Part shown: positions 49,324 to 59,310 of the stretch, in pieces | Layout of the letters: every line of letters begins with the position of its first letter | Position numbering within the stretch: position 1 is the stretch's first letter | Origin: Sphaerisporangium sp040649355 | GTDB taxonomy: Bacteria; Actinomycetota; Actinomycetes; Streptosporangiales; Streptosporangiaceae | DNA: 64,000 nucleotides | Assembly: GCF_043197795.1 (NCBI RefSeq) | Contig: NZ_JBICTU010000016.1 | Coordinates: 62,001-126,000, forward strand | Direction: 5' to 3' | The notes under the pieces: model-generated | Told to the model about the DNA's origin: nothing | Databases searched by the model: none | The model's input: only the letters and a program-made list of their open reading frames with translations | Program-made: the position numbers and the translations under genes

Positions 49324-49475
49324 ACCCGTCGGCACCCCCACCCGGGGGAAGCGGACGCGTGAACCCGTCGGCACCTCCCACCGGGGAAAGCGGACATGTG
49401 AGGCCGTCGACGCCCTCACCCGGGGGGAGTGGGCGCGTGAGGCCGCCGGCGCTCTCACCGGGGGAAGGCTCCACC
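49320..49475 (+). repeat. 39-bp tandem repeat carrying four GTG starts with Shine-Dalgarno sites
   Basis: Four in-frame 39-bp units begin at 49320, 49359, 49398 and 49437. Each begins with GTG and, except the last, ends in a purine-rich GGGGRAA/GGGGGGAG followed by about eight bases to the next GTG. They encode V-N-P-S-A-P-P-P-G-G-S-G-R and three variants. The repeat seems to copy the overlap between the ABC ATPase stop and this gene's start. Confidence 0.85.
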
Positions 49476-50579
49476 GGCCAGGACCGCACGCACCTACGGG
49501 TGGAAGGCACCGACCCCAGGCGGCGCGGCCACGATCGCGGCCGGCGGACCGGAGCGGAGATCGTCCGGGCGTGGGGGACGTACTCGCAGCTCTTCGAGAC
49601 CGCCGCCACGGCCGCGGGCGTGAAGCTGGACGTCCCCGCCCTGGCGCTCGGCACCCTCAGCGCGACCCGCGCGTGGGCGCCGGAACTCGCCGCCGAGATG
49701 GAGGGGGTCGCGGAGGGCGCGGGCGTGCCCCTGTGGGTGGTCGCCGCGCTCAACGCCCGCACCGAGATCCTCGCCGTGACGGCCACCCCCCGATCAAGCG
49801 AATGCTCCACAGCGGTCCACCTCGGCACCCACAGCGCGGGCGGGCGCACTGTGGGCGGGCAGACCTGGGATTGGCATGTGGAGCTCGCCGGCACCTGGCA
49901 CATCCAGTCCGTACGCGGCGACACGCTAGGGTTCACCGGCATCACCGAATACGGGATCCTCGGCAAGATCGGCGTCAACGAGGCGGGGGTGGGGGTGCTG
50001 TTCAACATCCTCGGCCACGTGGACGACGGTGCGGGCGGCGTGCCCGTCCACCTCGTCGCCCGCCGGGTGCTCGGTTCCGCGGCGTCCTTCGAAGACGCCG
50101 TCGCCATCCTGAGCGATGCCCCGGTCTCGGCCTCCACCGTGATGACCATCGTGACCGAGGGCCGGGCGGCGTCCGTGGAACTCAGCCCGGCGGGTGCCGT
50201 GACCGTCCACCCGGACGGGGAGGGCTGGCTGCTGCACACCAACCACTTCATCGACCCGGTACCGGCGGCGGGCGAGCTCCGCGGGCGGCTCGAACCGGAG
50301 ACCCACGACCGGTTGCGCGTGCTGAGCGCGCGGGCCCACGAGCGGCACGGCCTCGACGGACCCGGTGACCTCGCCGATCTGCTGAACGTGCATCAGGACG
50401 GCGGCGCCGAGGTGTGCTGCCACGCTCCGCCGACCGGCCGGCTCGGCACCCGGTGGGCGACGCTCGCCACGGTCGCCGTGGACCCCGCCGCCCGCCGCCT
50501 CCACGTGCACGACGGCGGCCCCTGCTCCGCCACCCCCTCAACCTGGACCTCCCTCACCCCCCACGGCACGAAGGACTAG
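49320..50579 (+). CDS. C45 family autoproteolytic acyltransferase/hydrolase
   Basis: Ntn-type hydrolase related to acyl-CoA:6-aminopenicillanate acyltransferase and to N-acyl amino acid amidases. 419 residues from the first GTG. After a repeat-derived N terminus (about 50 residues), RVEGTDPRRRGHDRGRRTGAE matches the family start. SSECSTAVHLGTHSAGG holds the expected nucleophile (C162), which becomes N-terminal after self-cleavage. Then comes GQTWDWHVE, and FTGITEYGILGKIGVNEAGVGVLFN. It starts in the stop of the last transporter gene and is probably the operon's catabolic enzyme. Substrate unknown. True start is one of four GTGs. Confidence 0.85.
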   Translation: MNPSAPPPGGSGRVNPSAPPTGESGHVRPSTPSPGGSGRVRPPALSPGEGSTGQDRTHLRVEGTDPRRRGHDRGRRTGAEIVRAWGTYSQLFETAATAAGVKLDVPALALGTLSATRAWAPELAAEMEGVAEGAGVPLWVVAALNARTEILAVTATPRSSECSTAVHLGTHSAGGRTVGGQTWDWHVELAGTWHIQSVRGDTLGFTGITEYGILGKIGVNEAGVGVLFNILGHVDDGAGGVPVHLVARRVLGSAASFEDAVAILSDAPVSASTVMTIVTEGRAASVELSPAGAVTVHPDGEGWLLHTNHFIDPVPAAGELRGRLEPETHDRLRVLSARAHERHGLDGPGDLADLLNVHQDGGAEVCCHAPPTGRLGTRWATLATVAVDPAARRLHVHDGGPCSATPSTWTSLTPHGTKD

Positions 50580-50652
50580 CGCGACGTCGACCGTGCCACC
50601 GGTGGCGCAGCGGCTGGGCCAGGCCGGGGGTGATGGTCGGGACGGGATGGGG

Positions 50653-52761
<2,109 letters not shown>

Positions 52762-52934
52762 GTCTCCATAACCTACGCGGAGCCACCGACATTTCCGGGC
52801 CCGCCGCCGGACGGACCGGAATCCCGGCTCCTTTGCCCGTCACCGGCCCGTCCTTGACCGTCTCGTCACCAAGACGAGGGCGACCGGACTTGGCTCAGGC
52901 GGTGAACGGGGCCAGTGCGCTGAGTGCGGGAGGT

Positions 52935-53006
52935 CAGCCGGTGAGAAGCGTCGGGGGCCAGCCGGTGAGGAGCGCCGGGGGTCAGTTGGTGAGGAGCAGG
53001 GACGCG
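52935..53006. repeat. 24-bp tandem repeat spanning the 3' end of a permease gene
   Basis: Units start at 52935, 52959 and 52983. The last unit contains the stop and final codons (L-L-L-T-N) of the minus-strand permease; the other two are extra copies beyond its stop. Period 24, a multiple of three. Confidence 0.8.
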
Positions 53007-54172
53007 ACCGTGGCCGCGACGCCGGTGACGGCCAGGCAGAGCCCGGTGAGCGCGAACTTCACCATCGGCACCTTCACGGCGCGCCGACGGCACCACTCGA
53101 ACCACAGCAGGATGGCCAGCGACGCCCACGGCGTGATGACCGAGCCGACGTTCGTGCCGATGAGCAGCGAGAGCAGCTGGTCGTGGTTCACGAGCGGGAT
53201 CACCCGCTCCCCCGCGTAGTACGCGGGCAGGTTGTTGACGATGTTCGCCAGCCCCGCGCCCGCCGCGGCGGCACGGTAGTCCCCCGCGGCGTCGCCCGCC
53301 TCGCCGATGAGCGCCCGCATGAGATCGTCGAGCCCGTACCGGCTGAGCGTGGGCACCACCAGGAACAGCCCGGTGACGAAGACCAGGAGCTGCCAGGGGA
53401 ACAGTCCCCAGGTGAGCTTCGAACGGTCGCGCCAGGCGAAGGCCGCGACGAGGAGGACGGCCGCCACGGCCGCCGCGACGCCGATCTGGAGCCCGGCGAG
53501 GATGGCCACGATGAACAGCGCGCAGGCGACGGCCGCGACGGTGAACAGCACCGGGTCGCCCGCCGGGGCCGGCGGCGGCGGCACGTAACGGTCCTCACCG
53601 CGCTCGCCGCGCCGCCAGAAGAAGATCCACAGGAACAGCATCGTCACGGCGACCGCCGTGATCTGCGGTGCCCACATGCGGGCGGCGAAGTCGCGCGCGG
53701 ACAGCCCCACCCGGCCCATGGCCAGCAGGTTGGTCAGGTTGGAGACCGGCAGGAGCAGGCTCGCGGTGTTGGCCAGCCAGATCGTGGTCATGGCCAGGGG
53801 CAGGGGCGCGATGCGGGCACGTGGCGCCAGGGCGAGCATGACCGGGGTCAGCAACACCGCGGTCGTATCCAAATTAAGAAATATCGTGACAAATGAGGCG
53901 AAAGCCGTACAGAGCAGGAACAGGGCGAAGTAGTTCCCGCGCCCGGCGATCGCCAGCCTGCCGGCGAGGACGTCGAAGACGTTCGCCTCCTTGGTCAGCT
54001 CGGCCAGCACGATCACGGCCGTCAGGAACAGCAGGAGCGGGCCGATGCGGAGGAGATTGTCCGCGGCCTCCTCGGCGGGGAGCAGCCCCGTCGCCACGCA
54101 GACCAGGCCCACGGCGAGCACACCCACGCGGACCCAGTCGAGGACCGTCAGCCGCCGTGTCACGTGGGCCAT
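52982..54172 (-). CDS. SLC13/ArsB-like anion permease
   Basis: A 396-residue membrane protein with about ten segments, of the ion transporter superfamily that includes ArsB arsenite pumps and SLC13 carriers. Family features: FLTAVIVLAELTKEANVFDVLA, the FVTIFLNLDTTAVLLTPVMLAL half-site, LANTASLLLPVSNLTNLL, and the symmetry-related GLANIVNNLPAYYAG and LIGTNVGSVITPWASLA. Substrate (arsenite, phosphate or organic anion) cannot be decided; no ars genes are near. ATG 54172 is taken. Confidence 0.87.
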   Translation of the reverse strand: MAHVTRRLTVLDWVRVGVLAVGLVCVATGLLPAEEAADNLLRIGPLLLFLTAVIVLAELTKEANVFDVLAGRLAIAGRGNYFALFLLCTAFASFVTIFLNLDTTAVLLTPVMLALAPRARIAPLPLAMTTIWLANTASLLLPVSNLTNLLAMGRVGLSARDFAARMWAPQITAVAVTMLFLWIFFWRRGERGEDRYVPPPPAPAGDPVLFTVAAVACALFIVAILAGLQIGVAAAVAAVLLVAAFAWRDRSKLTWGLFPWQLLVFVTGLFLVVPTLSRYGLDDLMRALIGEAGDAAGDYRAAAAGAGLANIVNNLPAYYAGERVIPLVNHDQLLSLLIGTNVGSVITPWASLAILLWFEWCRRRAVKVPMVKFALTGLCLAVTGVAATVASLLLTN

Positions 54173-54368
54173 GGTCCCATACCGGAAATCCTCGAAGCCT
54201 CCGGCCGCACGGGAGGACGGCGGTCCGGTGAACCGCAGGCCACACGGTCATACGAGGGAGTTTCCGGCATAAGCCCCTGAGCGAGCCGTGGGGGGTCGCC
54301 ACCCTGTCGGCCACCCTTTGGCACCCCCAGCGACCGGGGAGCCCTTGTGGGCGCCCTGAGGCCCGCGC

Positions 54369-54394
54369 CGACGGGCCGTACGGTCAGCCCGTCG
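54369..54394 (-). terminator. Hairpin at coaE 3' end
   Basis: CGACGGGC (54369-54376) and GCCCGTCG (54387-54394) with a 10-base loop, overlapping the coaE stop codon. No T-run. Confidence 0.45.
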
Positions 54395-54992
54395 CCGTCT
54401 CGCGGCGTTTCTGGAGGTCCGCCCAGACCTCGGCGACGCGCGCGTCCAGCAGGTCCAGAGGGCCCTCGTTGGCGATCACGATGTCGGCGATCCTCAGCCG
54501 GTCCTCCCGGGAGGCCTGGGACCTGATGCGGGCGAGGGCGTCCTCCTCGGCCATCCCCCGCAGCCCGACCAGCCGGGCGAGACGCACCTCGTCCGCGGCG
54601 TCGACCACGATCACCACGTCGTACATCGGCGCCAGGCCGTTCTCGGCCAGCAGCGGCACGTCGTACACGAGGACCGAGTCGCCGGGCGCGTCCTCCTGCA
54701 GTTCGGCGACCCGCTCCCCCACCCTCGGGTGGACGATGGCGTTCAGCCGGCCGAGCTTCTCGGGATCGGCGAACACGATCTGCCCGAGCTTCTCGCGGTT
54801 CAGGGAGCCGTCGTCGCGCAGCACGCCCCGGCCGAACGCCTCGACGACGAGCGCGAGACCCGTGGTGCCCGGCTCGACGACCTCACGCGCGATCTTGTCG
54901 GCGTCGATGACCACCGCGCCGTGATCCCCTAGGCGCCGGGACACCTCGCTCTTTCCCGACCCGATGCCGCCCGTAAGCCCGATCTTCAGCAT
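54384..54992 (-). CDS. coaE: Dephospho-CoA kinase
   Basis: Last step of coenzyme A synthesis, 202 residues. P-loop GLTGGIGSGKSEVSRRL (residues 5-21), then IDADKIAREVVEPG, and LVYDVPLLAENGL with the catalytic region. ATG 54992 begins M-L-K-I-G-L-T-G as usual for the family; an upstream TTG would add six residues. It lies 20 bp downstream of the GNAT gene and may be co-transcribed with it and rpsA only by read-through, because a strong terminator follows rpsA. Confidence 0.96.
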   Translation of the reverse strand: MLKIGLTGGIGSGKSEVSRRLGDHGAVVIDADKIAREVVEPGTTGLALVVEAFGRGVLRDDGSLNREKLGQIVFADPEKLGRLNAIVHPRVGERVAELQEDAPGDSVLVYDVPLLAENGLAPMYDVVIVVDAADEVRLARLVGLRGMAEEDALARIRSQASREDRLRIADIVIANEGPLDLLDARVAEVWADLQKRRETATG

Positions 54993-55012
54993 GCACGGAA
55001 GGGTAGCCAACG

Positions 55013-55471
55013 CTATGCGGGCTTGCGCATGTGGACCAGGGTCAGGTGGTCGTGGACGCGCTCCCGCCGCGTCTCGCGGTAGCCGAGGCGGCGGTACAGC
55101 CGGAGGTTTCCCTCCGAGAGGTGCCCGGTGAACAGGTCGAAGGCGTCGACCTCGGCGGCCAGCTCCTCCTCGATGGCCCGCAGCAGCGCGGTGCCGACCC
55201 CGTGGCCCTGCTGGTCGGGGGCCACCACGAGCCGGCCGATGATGCCCGCGCGGTCGGCGAGCCGCCCGCGCACCGCGCCGACGACGCGGTCGCCGGCGAG
55301 CGCCTTCAGGACGGTCGCGGTGGCGATCGTCGCGCGCATCCGGTCGAGCGACTCCACCAGGGGACCGAGGAAAGGGTCCCCGTACAGCTGCGCCTCGCTC
55401 ACGTAGGCCGCCCGCTGGAGCGTGAGGATCTCACCGGCGTCCTCGGGCCGGGCCCGCTCGATCCTCGTCAC
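55013..55471 (-). CDS. GNAT family N-acetyltransferase
   Basis: A 152-residue acetyltransferase. The acetyl-CoA loop is RLVVAPDQQGHGVGTALLRAIEEEL (Q-x-G-x-G), then DLFTGHLSEGNLRLYRRLGYRETRR, and a final DHLTLVHMRK. Substrate unknown. GTG 55471 has no Shine-Dalgarno; a TACAGT -10-like box lies close upstream, so a leaderless transcript is possible. It sits between rpsA and coaE. Confidence 0.85.
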   Translation of the reverse strand: MTRIERARPEDAGEILTLQRAAYVSEAQLYGDPFLGPLVESLDRMRATIATATVLKALAGDRVVGAVRGRLADRAGIIGRLVVAPDQQGHGVGTALLRAIEEELAAEVDAFDLFTGHLSEGNLRLYRRLGYRETRRERVHDHLTLVHMRKPA

Positions 55472-55522
55472 CCGCCCACTGTAGGGCCGGGGAAGCACGA
55501 ACGCGGGGCTGTGAAAGCACGA

Positions 55523-55550
55523 AGAGGGCCCCACCGAAGTGGGGCCCTCT
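55523..55550 (-). terminator. rpsA terminator with UUCG tetraloop
   Basis: Perfect 12-bp arms AGAGGGCCCCAC/GTGGGGCCCTCT. Read on the minus strand the loop is TTCG closed by C-G, an extra-stable tetraloop. It is 24 bases past the rpsA stop. Confidence 0.9.
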
Positions 55551-55574
55551 CAGTGAAACTGAACTCTCAGAGCG

Positions 55575-57056
55575 TCAGCTCTGACCACCCGCCAGCTTCT
55601 CGCGAAGCGCGGCCAGGGCCTCGTCGGAGGCCAGGGCGCCCGCGGCCGGAGCCGAGCCGCCGGTGGACGACGAGGACGGAGGAGTCTCACCGGAGTAGGT
55701 GGACGGGCCTGCGGCCTCCGCCTCCTCCGCGCGAGCCTTCTCGACCTGCGACTTGTGGGCCTCGAAGCGAGTCTGGGCCTCGGCGTACTGCCGCTCCCAC
55801 TCCTCGCGCTGCTTCTCGAAGCCCTCGAGCCACTCGCCCGTCTCGGGGTCGAACCCGTCGGGGTAGATGTAGTTGCCCTGGTCGTCGTAGGTCGCCGCCA
55901 TGCCGTACAGCGTGGGGTCGAACTCGACGTCGGCACCGATCGCGCCCTCGTTCGCCTGCTTCAGCGACAGCGAGATGCGACGGCGGTCGAGGTCGATGTC
56001 GATGATCTTCACGAAGATCTCGTCGCCGACCTGGACGACCTGCTCCGGGATCTCCACGTGGCGCTCGGCCAGCTCGGAGATGTGGACCAGGCCCTCGATG
56101 CCCTCCTCGACGCGGACGAACGCACCGAACGGCACCAGCTTGGTGACGCGCCCGGGGACGACCTGCCCGATCTGGTGGGTGCGGGCGAACTGCTGCCAGG
56201 GGTCCTCCTGCGTCGCCTTGAGCGACAGGGAGACCCGCTCGCGCTCCATGTCCACGTCGAGAACCTCGACGGTGACCTCCTGGCCCACTTCGACGACCTC
56301 GGAGGGGTGGTCGATGTGCTTCCAGGAAAGCTCGGAGACGTGCACGAGACCGTCGACGCCGCCGAGGTCCACGAACGCACCGAAGTTGACGATCGAGGAG
56401 ACGACGCCCTTGCGGACCTGGCCCTTCTGGAGGGTGTTGAGGAAGGTCTGGCGGACCTCGGACTGGGTCTGCTCAAGCCAGGCGCGCCGGGAGAGAACCA
56501 CGTTGTTGCGGTTCTTGTCCAGCTCTATGATCTTCGCCTCGAGCTCTCGGCCGACGTACGGCTGAAGGTCGCGAACCCGCCGCATCTCGACCAGCGACGC
56601 CGGAAGGAAGCCGCGCAGGCCGATGTCGAGGATGAGACCACCCTTGACGACCTCGATGACCGTGCCGGTGACGATGCCGTCCTCGTCCTTGATCTTCTCG
56701 ATCGTGCCCCAGGCGCGCTCGTACTGCGCGCGCTTCTTGGAGAGGATCAGCCGGCCTTCCTTGTCCTCCTTCTGGAGAACCAGGGCCTCGACGTGCTCGC
56801 CGACCTCGACGACCTCGGCTGGGTCGACATCGTGCTTGATCGAGAGCTCGCGCGAGGGGATGACACCCTCGGTCTTGTAGCCGATGTCGAGCAAGACCTC
56901 GTCTCGATCGACCTTGACGACGGTGCCTTCGACGATGTCGCCGTCGTTGAAGTACTTGATGGTCTCGTCGATCGCGGCGAGGAAGGCCTCCTCGGAACCG
57001 ATGTCGTTGACCGCTACCTGCGGGGTGCTCGAGGTGGCCTCAGTGCTGCTCGTCAT
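55575..57056 (-). CDS. rpsA: 30S ribosomal protein S1
   Basis: mRNA-binding ribosomal protein of 493 residues with four S1 domains (roughly 35-105, 120-190, 205-275 and 290-360), for example GDIVEGTVVKVDRDEVLLDIGYK and GQVRKGVVSSIVNFGAFVDLGGVDGLVHVSELSW. The C-terminal 110 residues are acidic and variable, as in actinobacteria. ATG 57056 has GGAG ten bases upstream. A consensus-like promoter lies about 150 bases upstream and a strong terminator follows. Confidence 0.97.
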   Translation of the reverse strand: MTSSTEATSSTPQVAVNDIGSEEAFLAAIDETIKYFNDGDIVEGTVVKVDRDEVLLDIGYKTEGVIPSRELSIKHDVDPAEVVEVGEHVEALVLQKEDKEGRLILSKKRAQYERAWGTIEKIKDEDGIVTGTVIEVVKGGLILDIGLRGFLPASLVEMRRVRDLQPYVGRELEAKIIELDKNRNNVVLSRRAWLEQTQSEVRQTFLNTLQKGQVRKGVVSSIVNFGAFVDLGGVDGLVHVSELSWKHIDHPSEVVEVGQEVTVEVLDVDMERERVSLSLKATQEDPWQQFARTHQIGQVVPGRVTKLVPFGAFVRVEEGIEGLVHISELAERHVEIPEQVVQVGDEIFVKIIDIDLDRRRISLSLKQANEGAIGADVEFDPTLYGMAATYDDQGNYIYPDGFDPETGEWLEGFEKQREEWERQYAEAQTRFEAHKSQVEKARAEEAEAAGPSTYSGETPPSSSSTGGSAPAAGALASDEALAALREKLAGGQS

Positions 57057-57216
57057 GTGTGGAATTGCTCCGAACGCGGACAGATGTCGATGTGGCGGAC
57101 GCGCGGCAGGCCTCTTTATCGCTCAAGCCGAGGATGGTCGGGATGACCCTTGGTCGACATGACCGAGCGCGAGCCCGCTCCGTCCGAGGCGCACGCGAGC
57201 CCACAGCGCAGCGATC

Positions 57217-57245
57217 AGCATATGAGAGTACGCGGGCGTGGTCAA
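57217..57245 (-). promoter_or_regulatory. rpsA promoter
   Basis: Minus strand TTGACC (57245-57240) and TATGCT (57222-57217) with a 17-bp spacer. Predicted leader of about 150 bases before ATG 57056. Confidence 0.65.
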
Positions 57246-57277
57246 TCCGGCGCTCACCCGCACAACCCCGGAAGCCT

Positions 57278-58360
57278 TCAATAGGTGATCAACACCCCGT
57301 CGAACTTTGCCTTGATCTTACCCCGGAATCGACGAGGGATGGAGACGTGCGCGGGGTCCCCGTCCGAGGTGTATCGCCTATCAGGGTGCTTGCGGAGCCA
57401 CTCCAGCCAGTACTGCGAGCACCACTTCCGGCACTCCCCTTGTTTACCGTTCGACTGGACCCGCGGGATGTTGTACGGATCGAAGGCCTTCGCGTAGGGC
57501 GAAATCGCGGGCTCCGCCCCGGCCAGGAAAACGGCATCGAAATGATATGTGGTCCCGTCCCACTTCCCCTCGCGCGCCGTCGACCTCTTCTTGGGCCTGC
57601 TGCCGTACGGCAGGGCGAACGTGGCCGACCGCGGGGCGCCGAGCTCCTTCAGCTGCCGCTGCTCGCGCACGATGCTCTCGGCGATCTTCTTCTTGGTCAG
57701 CCGGTAGAGGTCCGGGTGGCGGAAGGTGTGGTTCGCGACCTCGAACCCGTGCTCGACCAGCCACCCCACTGCCGCCTTCTGCCGGGCGCGGTCGCGCAGG
57801 CCGAAGGGGTCGGCGTTGATCCAGAAGGTCGCCACCGGACGGAAGCCCGGATACCTGCCGGCGACGTCGTAGATGATCCGGACGGCGGTGTCCTTCTTGG
57901 GCGTGCCGTCGGCTCCGAGGGCGAAGTGCGAGGGGTGACCGTCGTCGAAGGTCAGCACGACCGGATGGGCCCCCGCCGGGATGTCGACGGCGCCGGCCAC
58001 GAACTCGGCCGCCGTGATCGGCACGTAGCCCTCCGAGGCCAGCTTCTCCAGCTCCCCCCGGAGCTGGGAGGGGGTGCGGTCGATGGAGGCCAGCCGCTTC
58101 GAAAGGATCCGGTGGTACATCAGCACGGGCACCAGGCCGAGCTCGTTGGCCCCGACGTTCCTCGCGGACTCGGCCGTCGCCGTCACCGGAGGCGGCGGTG
58201 GCACCACCGGCGGTGTGGCCTCCGGTGCCGGTCCGGCCTTGTGCTCGGCAGTTTCGTCGTCGTGCCCGAGGGGCAGGACCAGCAGCGCCACGACGGCGAC
58301 GATCATGACACCGATGTTCACGATGCCGATGACGGGTGTCAGGCCGGGTGCGCTGCGCAC
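57278..58360 (-). CDS. Membrane-anchored polysaccharide deacetylase
   Basis: A 360-residue NodB-type carbohydrate esterase 4 enzyme held by an N-terminal membrane segment (VIGIVNIGVMIVAVVALLVLP). A Pro-rich stalk follows. Catalytic and metal residues are D139-D140 in LTFDDG and H211/H215 in HTFRH, then ATFALPYGSRP. Likely removes acetyl groups from peptidoglycan or another wall glycan. GTG 58360 is preceded by AGGAGA. It is divergent from the DUF2127-like gene. Confidence 0.92.
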   Translation of the reverse strand: MRSAPGLTPVIGIVNIGVMIVAVVALLVLPLGHDDETAEHKAGPAPEATPPVVPPPPPVTATAESARNVGANELGLVPVLMYHRILSKRLASIDRTPSQLRGELEKLASEGYVPITAAEFVAGAVDIPAGAHPVVLTFDDGHPSHFALGADGTPKKDTAVRIIYDVAGRYPGFRPVATFWINADPFGLRDRARQKAAVGWLVEHGFEVANHTFRHPDLYRLTKKKIAESIVREQRQLKELGAPRSATFALPYGSRPKKRSTAREGKWDGTTYHFDAVFLAGAEPAISPYAKAFDPYNIPRVQSNGKQGECRKWCSQYWLEWLRKHPDRRYTSDGDPAHVSIPRRFRGKIKAKFDGVLITY

Positions 58361-58462
58361 AAGTGTTCTCCTGGATCGGCGGCAGGTCGATTTTCGCCCT
58401 GGGACGGCCCATCGGCCGCGTCCTGGGCCGCGTACACACCTATCATGTGTTGAAATTTGAGC

Positions 58463-59260
58463 GTGAACTGGAGCCTGCGCGCTTGTGGCCGACACGGCCA
58501 CGTGACCTACGCCCCCACCGAGGAGGCGCTCCGCCGGCGTCTGCGCGCCGAGACGGCCCTCGGGGAGGCCTGGCGGTGCCTGCGCTGCGGCGACTTCACG
58601 CTCGGCGATCCGCACGGCTCCGGCCCCGCGGAGGACGCTCCCATCGTGCTGCGCGGCAAGGCGCTGCGCGACGCCACGATCCTGCGGCTGCTCGCGGTGT
58701 TCCGGTGGGGCAAGGGGCTGCTGGTGCTGGCGGCGGCCTTCGGCATCTGGAGGTTCCGCGCCCACCAGGACGCGATCGCCATGGCCTTCGACGAGGACGT
58801 GCCGCTGCTCCAGCCGCTGGCCGACAAGCTCGGGTGGAACCTGGAGGAGTCGGGTGTGGTCCACACCCTCCGCACCGTGATCAGCGCGGAGACCAGGACG
58901 CTGACGTGGATCGTGCTCGGCCTGCTCGTCTTCGGGGCGCTGCTCATGACCGAGGGCGTCGGCCTGTGGCTGCTGCGGCGCTGGGGCGAGTATTTCGCGG
59001 TGGTCGCGACGTCGCTGTTCGTGCCGGTCGAGATCTACGAGATCGTCGAGAAGGTCACCTGGCTGCGGATCGTGATCCTGCTGATCAACCTCGCCGCCGT
59101 GCTGTACATCCTGCTGTCGAAGCGGCTGTTCGGCCTGCGGGGCGGGCACGCGGCGTACGAGGCCGAGCGGCACGAGACCAGCCTGCTGGAGGTCGAGACC
59201 GCCGCGCTCACGGCCTCACTCTCCGGCCACCATCACCCCGCCGCCACCGCGACCGACTGA
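58463..59260 (+). CDS. DUF2127 membrane protein with N-terminal zinc-ribbon-like motif
   Basis: About 265 residues. The N terminus has Cys/His pairs (RACGRHGH ... WRCLRCGDF) like a small zinc ribbon. Four membrane segments follow (LLAVFRWGKGLLVLAAAFGIW, TLTWIVLGLLVFGALLMTEG, YFAVVATSLFVPVEIYEIVE, IVILLINLAAVLYILLSKRLFG), matching DUF2127. Function unknown. GTG 58463 is used; TTG 58457 is in frame. A TATCAT box at 58441-58446 is so close that the transcript may have almost no leader. It converges on polA. Confidence 0.8.
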   Translation: MNWSLRACGRHGHVTYAPTEEALRRRLRAETALGEAWRCLRCGDFTLGDPHGSGPAEDAPIVLRGKALRDATILRLLAVFRWGKGLLVLAAAFGIWRFRAHQDAIAMAFDEDVPLLQPLADKLGWNLEESGVVHTLRTVISAETRTLTWIVLGLLVFGALLMTEGVGLWLLRRWGEYFAVVATSLFVPVEIYEIVEKVTWLRIVILLINLAAVLYILLSKRLFGLRGGHAAYEAERHETSLLEVETAALTASLSGHHHPAATATD

Positions 59261-59310
59261 CCGGCCGCCCGCCGCCCCCGGCGGGGACGGCGACGACGGC
59301 GGGGACGGTC

